From positions 62,001 through 126,000 of the forward strand of contig CAJJDO010000145.1 of NCBI GenBank assembly GCA_905183005.1: a stretch of DNA of 64,000 nucleotides, given 5' to 3'. The notes beneath the pieces are model-generated. The model made no database searches. It saw only the letters and a program-made list of their open reading frames with translations, and had not been told where the DNA came from. Made by a program: the position numbers and the translations under genes. Source of the stretch: Paramecium pentaurelia. Taxonomy: Eukaryota; Ciliophora; Oligohymenophorea; Peniculida; Parameciidae. This document shows, in pieces, positions 11,860 to 23,948 of the stretch (position 1 is its first letter; every line of letters begins with the position of its first letter).

Positions 11860-13906
11860 TCAATTAAGTTTACCACCCATTAGTTAAGGTGTCATTCCAC
11901 TCCTTCTATGATATTGTGGAGACACACTACAGTAAGTTTTATACCCAATTTTCTAACTGCTACTAGAAATGAAAAAGTCTAAATAAGGATTTGGATCTTA
12001 TTAATTTAATTGGAATATAAATTAATTTAAATCCTCATATATTTTAAACTAGATTTTCGTTTTTGAAGTAGCATTTCTGAAAGAGATTGGATCAGGAATA
12101 TGTTTCAATGATTTATCTTTAAATTAGATTTGATTATTAGGACCAATCTGAGAGATTAAATATTAAGCTAAAGGAAGCCCTAATGTACTGAAAGGTTCAG
12201 TACTTCCATCCAAATTGACACCTATTTTCTATTGCTATTACTATGTATTTAAATCAAGTTCAAGATAAGGTTTTTGGTTTGTTGTTAAATTATGAGTACT
12301 AATATTAATTTTATGAAATTCATCACTTAAATTTTAAATGTTTTCGTAATAATGATTTACACCCCAGTTTCTTTTTTTATGATCAGTAAAAGAAGCCCCT
12401 TTTTAAAAAGATTCTTGAATTGAAAGTGGAATGTTTAATAATTAATGTTTCATTATTATTAATAGACATCCCGGATTAGTGTAAACTCTTTTAAATTTAA
12501 TTTAAATTGGAAAACCTTATGGATGAATTTCATAAAGTTATTTTTCATCATTTGTATTAATTGCAAGCATTAATCTAATAAATTCTGAAATACTAAGAAT
12601 AACTGAAATCATTTTAGATCTATCTGTCTTCAATTCTAAATCAAATAATAATTATTTGTTTGAGAATTTTAAATCATCCTTTAATTAATTAATTACATCT
12701 AATAAGTTGAATTAGTTGATGTTATATTTTAATTTGTTGTAAATAATTTTAGTGATATTAAAAATGTTCAAACTTGAATTGAAAATTATGTAACTATTAC
12801 TAATTTAATTATTGATATGATAAAGCTATTATGCATTTACTTATTATTTGAGGAATTTTAATAGATTAATTTAATCTTTGATATACTTTAAACACATTTT
12901 ACTATGATTAACTAATTATTAATCTCTCCATTTTAATTAATGAGTAAAAAAATCATACAAATCATCATCTTCTTCTATAAATAATAACAATATTGTTGGT
13001 TCTAGAGTGTTAAAATAGATTTTAGTGATTTAAAATTGCCACTTTTTATCATTACCTACAAATCTTCCAACAAATTTAGTAATTTTGTCGTTTTGTTATT
13101 TTTAGAGTAAATCTTTAATGAGTTCATCTTCGAAATTAAACGCTTTATGATTAATACCTTCTAATGGTTAAATATTAGAATCTCTTAGAAATTCTCTAAA
13201 CTTCTAATCTGAATTCAAGTTAAAAGTGTCTTTCATAACCCTATTTATTTTGTCCATTTTTAACTGAGCCTATTTATTATCATATTTAACCAACAATACC
13301 CATGCTGGCAATTATTCTTCTATCAAATTCTCATATAGGATTTATGATCTATAAGCTAAGTAATGTTAGCGCCGTTTCATTTCTATTTGATAACGAAGGA
13401 AGATAAAGTAAATACAAAATATGCTATATGTAATAATTGGAATCGCTTATTATTGAAGAATTGACATTTCAGCAGCCTGACTAATCACAAATATTACTGA
13501 TTATGTAGTAAATATGTTACCTTATAAATAGAGACCTTGTGGATAATATAAAAATTATACATAATCTAGCAGCTCCAACTTCTAAATATATATTTTATCC
13601 GTGCATTAGCCATATGTAAATATCTAATAATATACTTATGACAATCATATTTAAGCTCTTTATGGACTCTCTTTGCATAGGATATCTTCGAAAAAAGAAA
13701 AGCATGGTTAATTCAATGCAGAGAGTCACTGATGTAGCAATAAAGTATATTATGTTCTAAGTGTAATTTATAAGGTTGAGTATCAAATATATTGAGAATA
13801 TGGACAAAGTAATTTCGTACATTTTTTTATTTTGATCAATAACCCATAGCTTAAATGATTATTCAAGCTCAGATGAATTAAATGTTAATGTATATTTTTT
13901 GATCAT
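11860..13906 (-). CDS. PAS-containing, degenerate histidine-kinase-like membrane protein
   Basis: ATG 13906, TGA at 11860, about 673 residues with one 25-nt intron near 13536-13560. The N-terminus carries several hydrophobic helices (FSIYLILNLI, MIVISILLDIYIWLM, IITYSIFCIYFIFL). A PAS-like segment follows (NLIEEQLPAWVLLVKYDN ... RFVGNDKKWQFQITKI). Then comes a helix at the position of the H-box, reading LVNHSKMCLKYIKDQINLL, and a region resembling a histidine-kinase dimerisation/ATPase start. The expected H-E-x-R-x-P motif and the N/G boxes of an active kinase are not seen. It is probably a sensor-like scaffold without phosphotransfer. The gene is convergent with CKS1. Confidence 0.7.
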
Positions 13907-14493
13907 ATAATTATTAATAATTAAATACTAAAACATTATAATAAGATCAAATATGAGTATTGAATTATTTATCATTAAATCTCAAATTAATTTTTGTTAT
14001 CAGAAACAATAGTTTTTATATTAATTTTTTTAAATAAATTTTGAGAAATCTTTCTGAAGAATTATCATATATTTGATATTCTTAGAATATTAACATTCTA
14101 TTTTGATATACGAAATCTATTTATTTATTTGTCTTTCGATTTTAATCTAAAATTAATCAAACAGCATATAATTCTATAAGTGATTATTTTTATATAAAAA
14201 TATAATTATTTATACATACTAAATAACATCATTTAAATAATTTTCATTATTATACATCTATATAAAATAAACTAATAAAATAAAATAGGAAGATCTTTAA
14301 AATAAAAATAAGTTTTTTCAACATGTTTTATACTTTGTCATTATTGTAACCATTATTTGAGATATTATTATTGTAACAATTATTTGAGATATTATTATTG
14401 TAAATTATTTTGTATTCTTTATTCTAAGTTACACATATGAGATTTTATGATTTATTTACGAAAAACTTATTAGAATAATATAATTATTATTAA
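13907..14493. other. Intergenic region between two divergent genes
   Basis: I find no open frame with coding character here. The DNA is about 85-90 percent A+T and carries a short tandem repeat near 14341-14408. It must contain the promoters of both flanking genes, which point away from each other. Confidence 0.6.
14336..14408. repeat. 27-bp tandem repeat, about 2.7 copies
   Basis: The block TTATTGTAAC recurs at 14341 and 14368 and, with a change in its last bases, at 14395, a period of 27 bp. The unit continues with ATTATTTGAGATAT. Copies differ by one or two bases. It is non-coding. Confidence 0.85.
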
Positions 14494-15547
14494 ATGAATC
14501 GAAACATACCAATTGGGAATAAAATTTGTGCAACGAAAGAAATATTCTAGAACTAAGTCATTTTAAATAGTCATTTATTGACTATGAGACCCTAAATCAA
14601 CACTAGTGCCCCAAAACAATATGATTTTCTAAAAAATAAAAAAATTAAGGAAGCCATCAAATCATAAAAGTAATAAGAAATAGACAGAGAAAATTAAAAT
14701 CTTATATCCAAATTAACTAATATTATGTAATAATAATCAAGTAATAATATTATCATAATTAAGATAACTCAATCTCTACTTTAGCAATTAAGAAATCCAC
14801 TACTGTGAGTCTTGGTCCAAAGAAATCTCTCAATAAAGAATACAGAAAAAAAGAATTGATTAAGATTGTTATGGAGAATCAATAACTCTTAAAAAGAATT
14901 TAAGATTAGAAATCTCAATACAATGTTAAAGATTGGAATCAAGAGAGAAGATGGGTTGAAAAATATATTTCTAATATTTGCGAATATCCCTATAAGGATT
15001 TCAAACCTACAAAAACCTTAGTACAATATTGGACCAACTCAAGAATTAGCGAGTCTTAATTATAAAGTAATAATTCAGAAGTTATATTATTAGAAAGAGA
15101 TAATTTTAACAATAAGAAATTAGATCCCTTAGAAATCAAAAGCCAATAAACTAAGTATCAAGTATTATTAATCTATTCAGATCAAGAGCTAGGCAAGAGA
15201 ATAATACAGAGTCTAGATAAATCTTAATAAATTAAGAAAATCAATAAAGGTAATATAATCTATTATAATATTCTAGAAGTCTCTTTGAATCTGATTTTCA
15301 ACCTTATGAACCCTATCAAGATAAGGTTAGTAAGATTGTTAATGAAATCATTGAAAAACCTTAGTAATAAGAATAAGAGTAAAAGAAGGAAGACAATGAA
15401 GTTGTAAATGATCAAAAAAATCAAGAGAAGCCAACAATGCAAGAAGATCAAGTAAAAGTGGAATCTAATGATCAGTAAAGCAAGGAATAAGAATAAAATT
15501 AGAATAATGAACAAATTGAAGAATAATAATAATAATAATAATAATAA

Positions 15548-15637
<90 letters not shown>

Positions 15638-15802
15638 AATGAAATTGATAACTTAATGGAGAATTCATAAGTAAATGAAGAGTAATAAGATTAAGGTTCT
15701 AATAAATCTCCTCAAAATCATCAAAATATATAAACCATAGATTTTGAATAACAGAATTAAGAAGTTTTGGACAATTAAAATTCTGAATAATTCTAAAATT
15801 GA
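14494..15802 (+). CDS. Poly-glutamine protein with TAA-encoded Q tract
   Basis: ATG 14494, TGA 15800-15802, about 410 residues after introns of 23, 26 and 27 nt (near 14740, 15158 and 15248). The N-terminus is basic (RPQINTSAPKQYDF). The middle has a Trp-rich ordered part (DWNQERRWVEKYISNICEY, FKPTKTLVQYWTNSR). The C-terminal third is acidic/Gln-rich and holds a tract of Q8-E-Q28 encoded only by TAA codons, then NEIDNLMENSQVNEE. No known domain was recognised. The Trp/Tyr-rich block suggests a small folded region attached to a disordered tail. Confidence 0.85.
15524..15634 (+). repeat. (TAA)n microsatellite coding poly-Gln
   Basis: Eight TAA codons, one GAA at 15548-15550, then 28 TAA codons in frame inside the gene above. 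Under the standard code this would be 36 stops; here it is Gln. In the other two forward frames it reads as poly-Asn or poly-Ile. Confidence 0.97.
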
Positions 15803-15918
15803 ATATTTTTATACTTATTGTAAAATTATTATTTATATAAAATAATTTTAAGGACATTAATAATAAAAATATAACAGATTATCCAATATATATGATATAG
15901 CATATATGTTAGATATAT

Positions 15919-16467
15919 TCATAATTTTTTGGATTGCAGCTTGCATACATTACCAGTAATATTACACTTATTCAATAATGGTATTTTATATATATTGTAT
16001 AGTTTTAAAAACTTATCTAATTAAAAATCCATATTTTTTTTACGCGTTAAAAGGATGACAGAAGATACTCTTTCTTCTTTTTTTCTAATTAATTACTATT
16101 TTGCAGTATTTTATATTAAATTAGTAGATAACTTTGATCTTATAATCTATTAACTCTTATTAATTTTGAGATTTTAGGTTGTAAAATGTTATTTGATTAT
16201 TTCTTCTACTGAAGTTTGTTTGAATTATGAGATTTCTTCAGTTTAATCTTAATATTTGACTGGTTCAGTCAACATATGTTTATGATGTTGTTTTTTAATA
16301 ATAAATTATTTTTTTTCTTTTGATGGACTTTCTTTGAGATGTTTAGGTTCCTTCTTTTTTTAAATAAACCATGGTCCTAAAGGAGTTTCAGGTAACATTT
16401 CATCCAAATCAACATTGAGAAAATGATCATATGAAGTTTACAATGCTATATTATTTGTATGAGTCAT
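15919..16467 (-). CDS. Small unrecognised protein
   Basis: ATG 16467 to TGA 15919, an uninterrupted frame of about 182 residues. The N-terminal part has LNVDLDEMLPETPLGPWFI, an ordered-looking Trp/Pro segment, followed by a Lys/Gln-rich tail (KKKEPKHLKESPSK). Intergenic distance to the next minus-strand gene is about 70 bp. No domain was recognised. Confidence 0.65.
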
Positions 16468-16540
16468 AATTTTAATTTATAAATAAAAAATTTTTAAATG
16501 ATCTCTTATTTCTTTTATAATTAAACATTCGTTTAATCCA

Positions 16541-17508
16541 TCATTGAGCTGATGCATTAAGTTCTAGCATTTTTTAATTAAGTGTTTCAATCATAATTCT
16601 ACTTCTATTTGTCTTAGACATATGACTAGGTATGCATTATTCATTTTTATGTGTCCTTCCTAATATTTTCTTAAAATCAATCATGACATTTTTAGTATTT
16701 GGATGTACAATTGAATTTTTATTTGAAAATTGATCATATTGATAAATTGATTACTCTCTTAAACAAACAGATTTATTCATTAGAGATTTCCTAACTGTTT
16801 ATTTTTCAAATCCAGGACCAACAAAACTTATTTTTCTTTTACCAGCCTCGTAATCAGCATCATAAAATGATTAAAAACAATTATATTTGTTAATATTTAA
16901 AGAATGTCCAGAACCTTTAAAATGAGCACTTCTAGGTCTTCTAAAATGATGTTATAAACAACATAATACGCTCTAATTGAATTAGTATCAATTGATAAAA
17001 ACTAATTCAAAGTAGCATTTGAAGAAGCATTTTAATATCTATTCGATTGTTCTCTTGACAGTTGTCTCTTAAGATCTACAAATCCTTTTGTTCTTCTACT
17101 TTAAGTATTGCTTGAATCAATTGATGTTTAAGATTCATTGCCTTATTTTATCATAATTTTATGTTCAACAGCAAATTTACCACCTAAATCAGACTTTCTT
17201 AATAGTTATATTCTTTACTTTTAAATCACAGAATATTTTGGATTGTAAACTCCAATAGGCATATTAGGTTTTCCTTAATTTTATAATTTTTGCATATATT
17301 CTCTAGACAAACCTAAACTAAAAGGTTATTATCTTTAGGGTTTTTTAGGTGATTGACAGGGTGTTATTACAATAGATTAAACATCACTTTGTTTTTATAT
17401 CGATTACTATTTGCTAGCTTTACCCAATAAATGAGCAAATATTTATGAGCTTGATTTTCCTGCTTTGGAATACATATGTTAGAAGAAATTTTCTGTATTT
17501 TAGTTCAT
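16541..17508 (-). CDS. Basic Ser/Gln-rich protein with a Pro-Gly-Tyr motif
   Basis: ATG 17508 to TGA 16541, one 29-nt intron near 16940-16968, about 312 residues. It is basic and low in hydrophobics. The segment KPNMPIGVYNPKYSVIQK resembles the PG/Y repeats of ciliary microtubule-associated proteins, and conserved-looking pieces SFVGPGFEKQ and NVMIDFKKILGR follow. I cannot assign a family. Location in cilia is a guess based on that motif. Confidence 0.7.
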
Positions 17509-17678
17509 TGTAGATAATTATCGATATAAAATATAATATTTATTAGTTTTAATATACTTGGGTTAGTATTCTAATGGAATTTAATGATGGAAACTTTTTA
17601 TAGTAATATGATGTTATATGTGTTTATATGGAAGTAAATAATAAAATTGAATTTTATCAATTATAAAATTTTATTGTT

Positions 17679-20286
17679 ATGAATGTATAAAATTCAAGTT
17701 CCATAGATATTAATTCATCAGAAGACAGGAAAGATGATATTAATGAAGTGATTGTAATGATGAACAATTAATTTCTTAAAGTAAGAAGACCTAATGAAGA
17801 AAATATTTTAGATTATCTAAATTATGATCAGCAAAATAATAAAGAGAAATTAACATCTAAAGATAATACTTTAAATTTAGAATCACCTTAATAAGCATTG
17901 CTTTAATAAAAGAATGAAAATTAGTCATATTTTTAATTTCCAAATTCTCCTTAAAAGACATATAATTCAATACTACTGAAATTAGTGAATGAGGAAGAGA
18001 ATGCGAATATAAATTTAAATGAATTTTAATTAAGATATTAGATGATTTTAAATGATTTATGTTTTAATTACTCACCTTTGGATTAATAACTGATATATAA
18101 AAAGCTAAGAAATATATTCTAACAATTTTCAAGCTTCTATGATATTGTTTATTTTGTAATAGGATTCTTATTTATTTTTGAATGTACAATCACTATTACT
18201 TTTGAGAGCAAGTAAATTTTTAATATTTCATTTTATGTCATTTAATATTTTATAATGGTTTTGGAATCAATATTATAATTTAAAGAGCAAACCTAATTGA
18301 ATAATATATATGAATCAGTATTTCATGTATTAATATTTTTATTAATCATTGTAAATAATTTGATAGAGTTCTAATACTTGTGCATAGGATTATTTTTTCA
18401 TTTGTATTTTTCAATAAAAAAATACAAAATAGTAAAATAGAAATATTTATTATACATTAAAAATATCTCCATTTTAGAGATTGTAATTATTTATATCCTT
18501 TTTATCCATGTTTCTGCTTTATTATTTTTTATAGTATCAAATAATGAAGCAGATCCATGGATTGAAGATCTTAATGAGTATAAAGATTGGAGTATTAGTT
18601 ATTTTTATTCCTTATTTTGGTCAATTACTACAATAACAACAGTAGGATAGAACTTAATTTAATTGAAAAATGAATCTTTAGTTTTAATTACTATTTTAAT
18701 TTAGATTTGCAATATAGTTTTTATAATTTTTGTTGTAGTAAACAAATAGCAAATGTTTTTGAAATTAGGATAGTTTTCAGAAAATATAGATGTAATAAAT
18801 AATTATTTAAATGAAAAGAAAATAAGTTAAAAATTACAATAAGAAATAAAGACAATTTTATATAATAAATGGTAGGAGAAGTATTTAAGTAATCATGAAT
18901 AAGAATAATAGATTTTACAATTATTACCATAATATTTAAATGAGGATCTTAAAATAGAAATGTTTTCAAAAATACTATAATAAATTCCATTCTTCTCCTA
19001 AATCTCATATGAATGTTATAGAGAAATAATTTTACAATTTAAAGAGTACACATTTTCACATAATGAAATTCTTGATTAAACTGGATTGTACTATTGTTCT
19101 AAAGGTAGTTTTGAATTATTTTTACCTAACAGTGTTAGGATTTCAAGTAAAAAATAAAACAATCTTTTTTATGGATTAAATTCTTTATTCTATGATAAGT
19201 AGGATGTTTGTTAAGCTGTGTCAATAAATAAAACTTAATTCATTTATTTAAGTAGATACTCTTTTTTGAAAGTGATGAGAAAATATCCAGTTGATTATGT
19301 AAAAGTGAAATGTTATTATGTAGTAAATGTATAGAATGTAAATGGAGATGAATTAATTGGATATTGGAAATCAATGTTATATATGTTAAGATTTGAGGCA
19401 TGGTTTAGATGAATGTCCTAAAATACATTTATTTATAAATAAATTAAATGTATTATCTAATCATTTGACATCAGAAGATATGGGTAGAATGAAATTTAAA
19501 AGAAAGAGAGATAGAAGTACAAATGCAGTATTTTCTTAGAGGTTATTTGAAGATGCTGCATCCATGTTTTAAGAAATTTTAATTTAAGATGAAACAATTA
19601 AAGAATTCTCAATTGTACCATAATAAATTTAAAATAATAATCCTAGAAAAAAATCAAAATCATTGAATTCTGATGAAAATTCTAAAGCCTTACAAAAATC
19701 AAACTCTGGCCATAGTTTAAGTGCAATTCAAAAACCTTAAGGATCAGGTTTGTCATTTAGTACATTTTCAATGTTTAAAGATGTCTAAGGATAAAGGAAG
19801 ATTTCAAAATAATAGGATAGTGATAAGATTTCAAGTAATTCTTAAAATAAATAACATCAATCAAGTTCGAATAGTTTTAAAGATTTACCAATAACAATGA
19901 ATATGGAAGATAAGATTGTTGATGATTCAATTTTTGCAGCATAACCTCGAATAAAGAAATAATAGATTGGAAAACAAGGGACAACATCAATTAAGATAAC
20001 TCCTCCTAATGCTCCCTTATAGGCTATTCCTTCAGTAAGTGATATCAACACACTAAATGAAGACAGTTTTGTTAATTAATATTCTATGAGTAGCAAAAGA
20101 TATTCTTCTCCTTAAAAGAAGGCTTCTTCAAAGGCTACAGTAGAAACATAAAAATAATTTGAATAAATGGAGATATAGAAGATGGAATTCGAGTGCCCAA
20201 TTAATTTGATGCACTATTTTCCATAACACAATATTCAAGAAGTGATTGAAAAATTTAAAAGTATACAGAATAGAGAATTTTAATGA
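17679..20286 (+). CDS. Potassium-channel-like protein with CNB-like domain and TVGQN filter
   Basis: ATG 17679, TGA 20284-20286, about 860 residues; one 25-nt intron near 19302-19326 restores the frame into a Cys/His motif. Hydrophobic segments start near codon 155 (YDIVYFVIGFLFIFECTITI) and end with an S6-like helix (LVLITILIQICNIVFIIFVVV). The pore loop is WSITTITTVGQN, where K+ channels normally have TVGYG or TVGFG. A CNB-like region follows (SKGSFELFLPNSVRISSK), then CYICQDLRHGLDECPKIH, a Cys/His arrangement of ciliate K+ channels. A long Ser-rich cytosolic tail ends the protein. It is a voltage/cNMP-type channel by architecture; its selectivity is uncertain because of the filter. Confidence 0.85.
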
Positions 20287-20383
20287 TTATTACTACATAT
20301 AATTATGATGATATGATTATCAAAATATTCGTTTCTTTTTTGTGATTAAATTGAAAAGTGGAAATATCAATTAATTTAATATT

Positions 20384-21862
20384 ATGCAAATTTAATAACA
20401 CTATTCTTAGTTGATAGATGAATTGAAAATGCACGATTAGAAGTGTTTATTCTAGAAATTGGAAGGAACACTGGCAGAAAAATTGTGTATCAAAGAATTA
20501 TTGAAAGAATAAGTCATAATCTATGTCTAAAAAACAAAGGAATTCATCCAAAAAGAGATGATTATATCTTTTAATGCTTTGATTATAGATAATTAATATA
20601 TAGAATTGAGTAAATGTCAATTTGAAGAGAGAGTGAGTAAACCTAAAAATAATGAAGGAATCAATGTCATAATTATTAAGAGTACTGCTGGTAAAGAATA
20701 TCTAATCACTTCTAATTCTTAATAGTGTCTCAGAATCAAGATCTACCTTAAAAAATTTTGTGTTAACAAAAATTATAGTGGGAAATATAGACTTTAAGAA
20801 CAGAAAAACTGTCTACCTCTTTCCTAATCATATAAAGTATTAAAATATATATACATAAAAAATAGAAAAATAATCAATATTTCTCTACAATCAAATTTGA
20901 AAAGAAATAATTAGAAGAAAATGAAGAACTTCAAATGTTCCACAATTAATTAACTATTATGCATGCTTTTTAATAAATTCCTAATGTTATTAGAGTTTGT
21001 GAAGATGCTCAAAGGTATTATATACTTGGAGAAAACATGAAATTATAATCCTTGGAATCACTCTTATTAAATGGTTTTGAATTTAAAGAAGTACCCATAG
21101 TATCCATTATATTCATGATCCTACAAACGATTCAAAAATTTCAAGCCAAAACCATATATCATGGGAACATCAATCTTTAGAATATCTATGTCAATATTAA
21201 CAGTCCAACTCTACAAATTGCTTCACTTTTTCCAAAATATAAGGAACATAATATCAAAAATATAGAAAAAGATATTTATAATGTAGGTAAACTACTATAC
21301 TAAATCACATTTTATACTTAAAGAGGTGAAATTCCTTAAGATATTAATCTAAATTTAATATAATCGTTAATGGATCAATGGTCATAACCTAATTCTTAAA
21401 GAACTCAATATAGATTTTTATATAGAGTCAGTTAGCTTAATTTATTAAATCAATTACTTTCTCCTGGAATAACTGTAGAAGTAGCTTTGATTCATCAATG
21501 GTTTGTGAATATTAAACAAAATCTTAAAATTGAACCTAAATAACTTATGTCCAAAGCCTTTCTTACAACCATAATGGAGGAATAAGAATTTCATATGACC
21601 TCCTCTTAAATTCTTGATCATCGAGTTACAATCACATAATAAAGCTATCAAGAATATGGTATACATAATTATTTTATAGATAGAACCTGATGAGGAACTT
21701 TATCCTATTCGATGTTAATTGATTAATACTACTTAAATGATACCTTCTAAAAAGAAACATGATGATGCTAAAATATCTTTGTTTAGATCAAAGACATTTA
21801 CAAGTTCAACGATTAAACGAGACTCCTTACATGAAATTACAAAATAATCAACTTTTAAATGA
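20384..21862 (+). CDS. Pseudokinase-like protein
   Basis: ATG 20384, TGA 21860-21862, about 474 residues with introns near 20840 (29 nt) and 21660 (25 nt). The C-terminal half follows a protein-kinase fold: a helix with MHAFQQIPNVIRVCED, a hinge-like YYILGENMKLQSLESLL, then KTIYHGNINLQNIYVNI at the place of HRDLKPENI, and LQIASLFPKY where DFG is expected. The catalytic Asp of HRD and the Asp of DFG are both absent, and no Gly-rich loop is seen. The N-terminal half is Lys/Glu-rich and may hold a separate small domain. It is probably a non-catalytic scaffold. Confidence 0.7.
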
Positions 21863-22068
21863 TTAGAAGTTAATTGAGAATATTATGATTAAATCAAGAT
21901 TGTAAATTACACAAATATTTATATTCTAATTTATATGTATACAAATTTGGCAAACATATAAAAAATAAGCATATAAATATACTCTTTCATAAAAATACAA
22001 AATGGATTTGTGATATTTAAGAAAAATGAATCTCTTTTTTATTGAATTAAAGATATTTTATATTTTTA

Positions 22069-23090
22069 ATGGGTGGAGATAAACACGATTTGAGTTATTA
22101 TGTTAAATGTATGATTGGTGGCACCTTAGCATGTGGTCTTACACACACTGCAATTGTTCCATTGGATGTTGTCAAGTGTAGAAGATAAGTACAATAGTAT
22201 GATAATCTTTGTCTAGGTTTTCCCAACTTTGTACAAATCTTTGGGTGATGGATTAAGCACAATTTATAAAACTGAAGGATTTGGTGGACTTGCATTGGCT
22301 TGGGGACCAACTTTGATTGGTTACTCACTTCAAGGATTAGGCAAATTTGGATTCTATGAAATCTTCAAAGATGTTTATAAATCGGTTGTTGGTGAAGAAA
22401 ATGCCAATAAATATAGAAGAATCGGTTGGTCTATTGCTTCAGGAAGTGCTGAAATCATTGCTGATACTCTCTTATGCCCAATGGAAGCAATTAAGGTCAG
22501 AATGTAAACCTCTAAACCAGGTACATTCACAACAAGTGGATCTCAAGCATTTAATTAAGTTAAATCTAATGAAGGTAATAATAATACATAAATAAATTTA
22601 AGGCATCAATGGACTTTATAAAGGTTTAGGACCACTTTGGGCTAGACAAGTTCCATACACAATAGTCAAGTTTGTTGCTTTTGAATAAATTGTTGCATTA
22701 TTCTATGAAAATGTTTTCACAAAACCAAAGGATTCATATTCTAAATTCACTTAATTATCAGTAACATTTGCATCAGGATATTTGGCTGGTATCTTTTGTG
22801 CTGTTGTTTCACACCCTGCTGATACTATTGTATCAAAATTAAACTCAATCTAAACAGGAGGTAAATATATTTTATTATTTTTAGGAACTTTGGGTGAAAA
22901 CGTTGGTAAGATTTATAAGGAAATTGGATTCTCAGGATTATGGAGAGGATTAGGCACCAGAATTATTATGATTGGTACACTCACTGGTTTATAATGGTGG
23001 ATTTATGACAGTTTCAAAACTGCAGTAGGATTATAAACTACTGGAGGTGGAAGTAGTAGTGCTCCTAAACCTTAAGAAACCAAACATTGA
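22069..23090 (+). CDS. SLC25A3: Mitochondrial phosphate carrier (SLC25A3 family)
   Basis: It imports inorganic phosphate with a proton across the inner mitochondrial membrane for ATP synthesis. ATG 22069, TGA 23088-23090, with introns of 28, 28 and 24 nt, giving 313 residues, typical for the family. All three carrier repeats show the signature: PLDVVKCRRQV, PMEAIKVRMQT and PADTIVSKLNS. Phosphate-carrier specific text includes AWGPTLIGYSLQGLGKFGFYE and WARQVPYTIVKF. Codon use is less AT-biased than in neighbouring genes, as expected for a highly expressed gene. Confidence 0.96.
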
Positions 23091-23108
23091 TATATATCCA
23101 ATTTTATA

Positions 23109-23948
23109 TCAAGCATTTATATAATCATAAAATAACAATATAATTCCCATTAAGAGAAAGAGTAATCCCCATCTTTTACCGAATTATTCATTCATTTTTG
23201 TTGCACTTATTAAATGTTTATTAGCTTTTTCAATGTTTGATAAACTTTCATTTGCTTAAATCAATATTTCTTCTGTTAATTTCTCTTAATGAGCAATAAT
23301 TTCTTGCATTCTTTATAAAGATGATGAAATATCTCTGATTTATTATTGAATACTCAGAATATCTTTCATTTCATTATCATATTTCTTTAATAATTGTTAA
23401 TTCTCCAAATAAAGAGGATCATTTTCTTATTCAACTGAAACTTGTGATTATCCTTATGATCTTTTATCTTCAATCTTTGAATTCACTTTACTTAATTTTG
23501 TCAACTAAGAGATTCTTTCCTTTTGTCTTTGTCGAAATAATTTAAATTCTTTAAACAGAAGAATACCCTTATTTAATTCACAAATTAGACACCCTAATAC
23601 TATTTCTTTATGAGCATATTCTGTTTTTGTTTTTGTCAATTTAAGCATCTCTTAAATACCCTTTATTTTTTCTGAACATAAACTAATTTTAGTTTGAACT
23701 TCATGATCAAAATCATCTCTCTCTTTTTCAGAAAAAGGATGTCCATATAGATTTGATTTTGCAATATATTTATCCTTTTATATATCCATAAATTAGATTA
23801 TTGTAATGACCATACTATACTAAAATTAGTTTAATTTGCTTACTATCTATGAAGTATAACTATTAAAATAATCAGACTCATTTTCATAAATGCTCTATTT
23901 TAATGAAGATGTTCCAGCTATTTAAAAAAATTTATCTGTGATGTCCAT
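23109..23948 (-). CDS. STX18: Syntaxin-18-like SNARE
   Basis: Syntaxin 18/Ufe1 acts in Golgi-to-ER retrograde fusion. ATG 23948, TGA at 23109, about 271 residues if a 24-nt intron near 23823-23846 is removed. The N-terminal region is helical (ERDDFDHEVQTKISLC). The Qa-type SNARE helix runs from LLKKYDNEMKDILSIQQQIR to HLISATKMNEQF. A single C-terminal tail anchor follows (WGLLFLLMGIILLFYDYI) with only two residues after it. The length and tail-anchor layout fit syntaxin 18; another Qa SNARE cannot be excluded. It is convergent with the phosphate carrier, 18 bp apart. Confidence 0.8.

Noticed and set aside
15460..15640. CRISPR-like or satellite array
   Set aside because: There are no spacers; the repeat is a trinucleotide run in a coding frame.
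15465..15668. Poly-Asn and poly-Ile ORFs over the microsatellite
   Set aside because: They are other-frame readings of the TAA repeat inside the Gln-coding frame.
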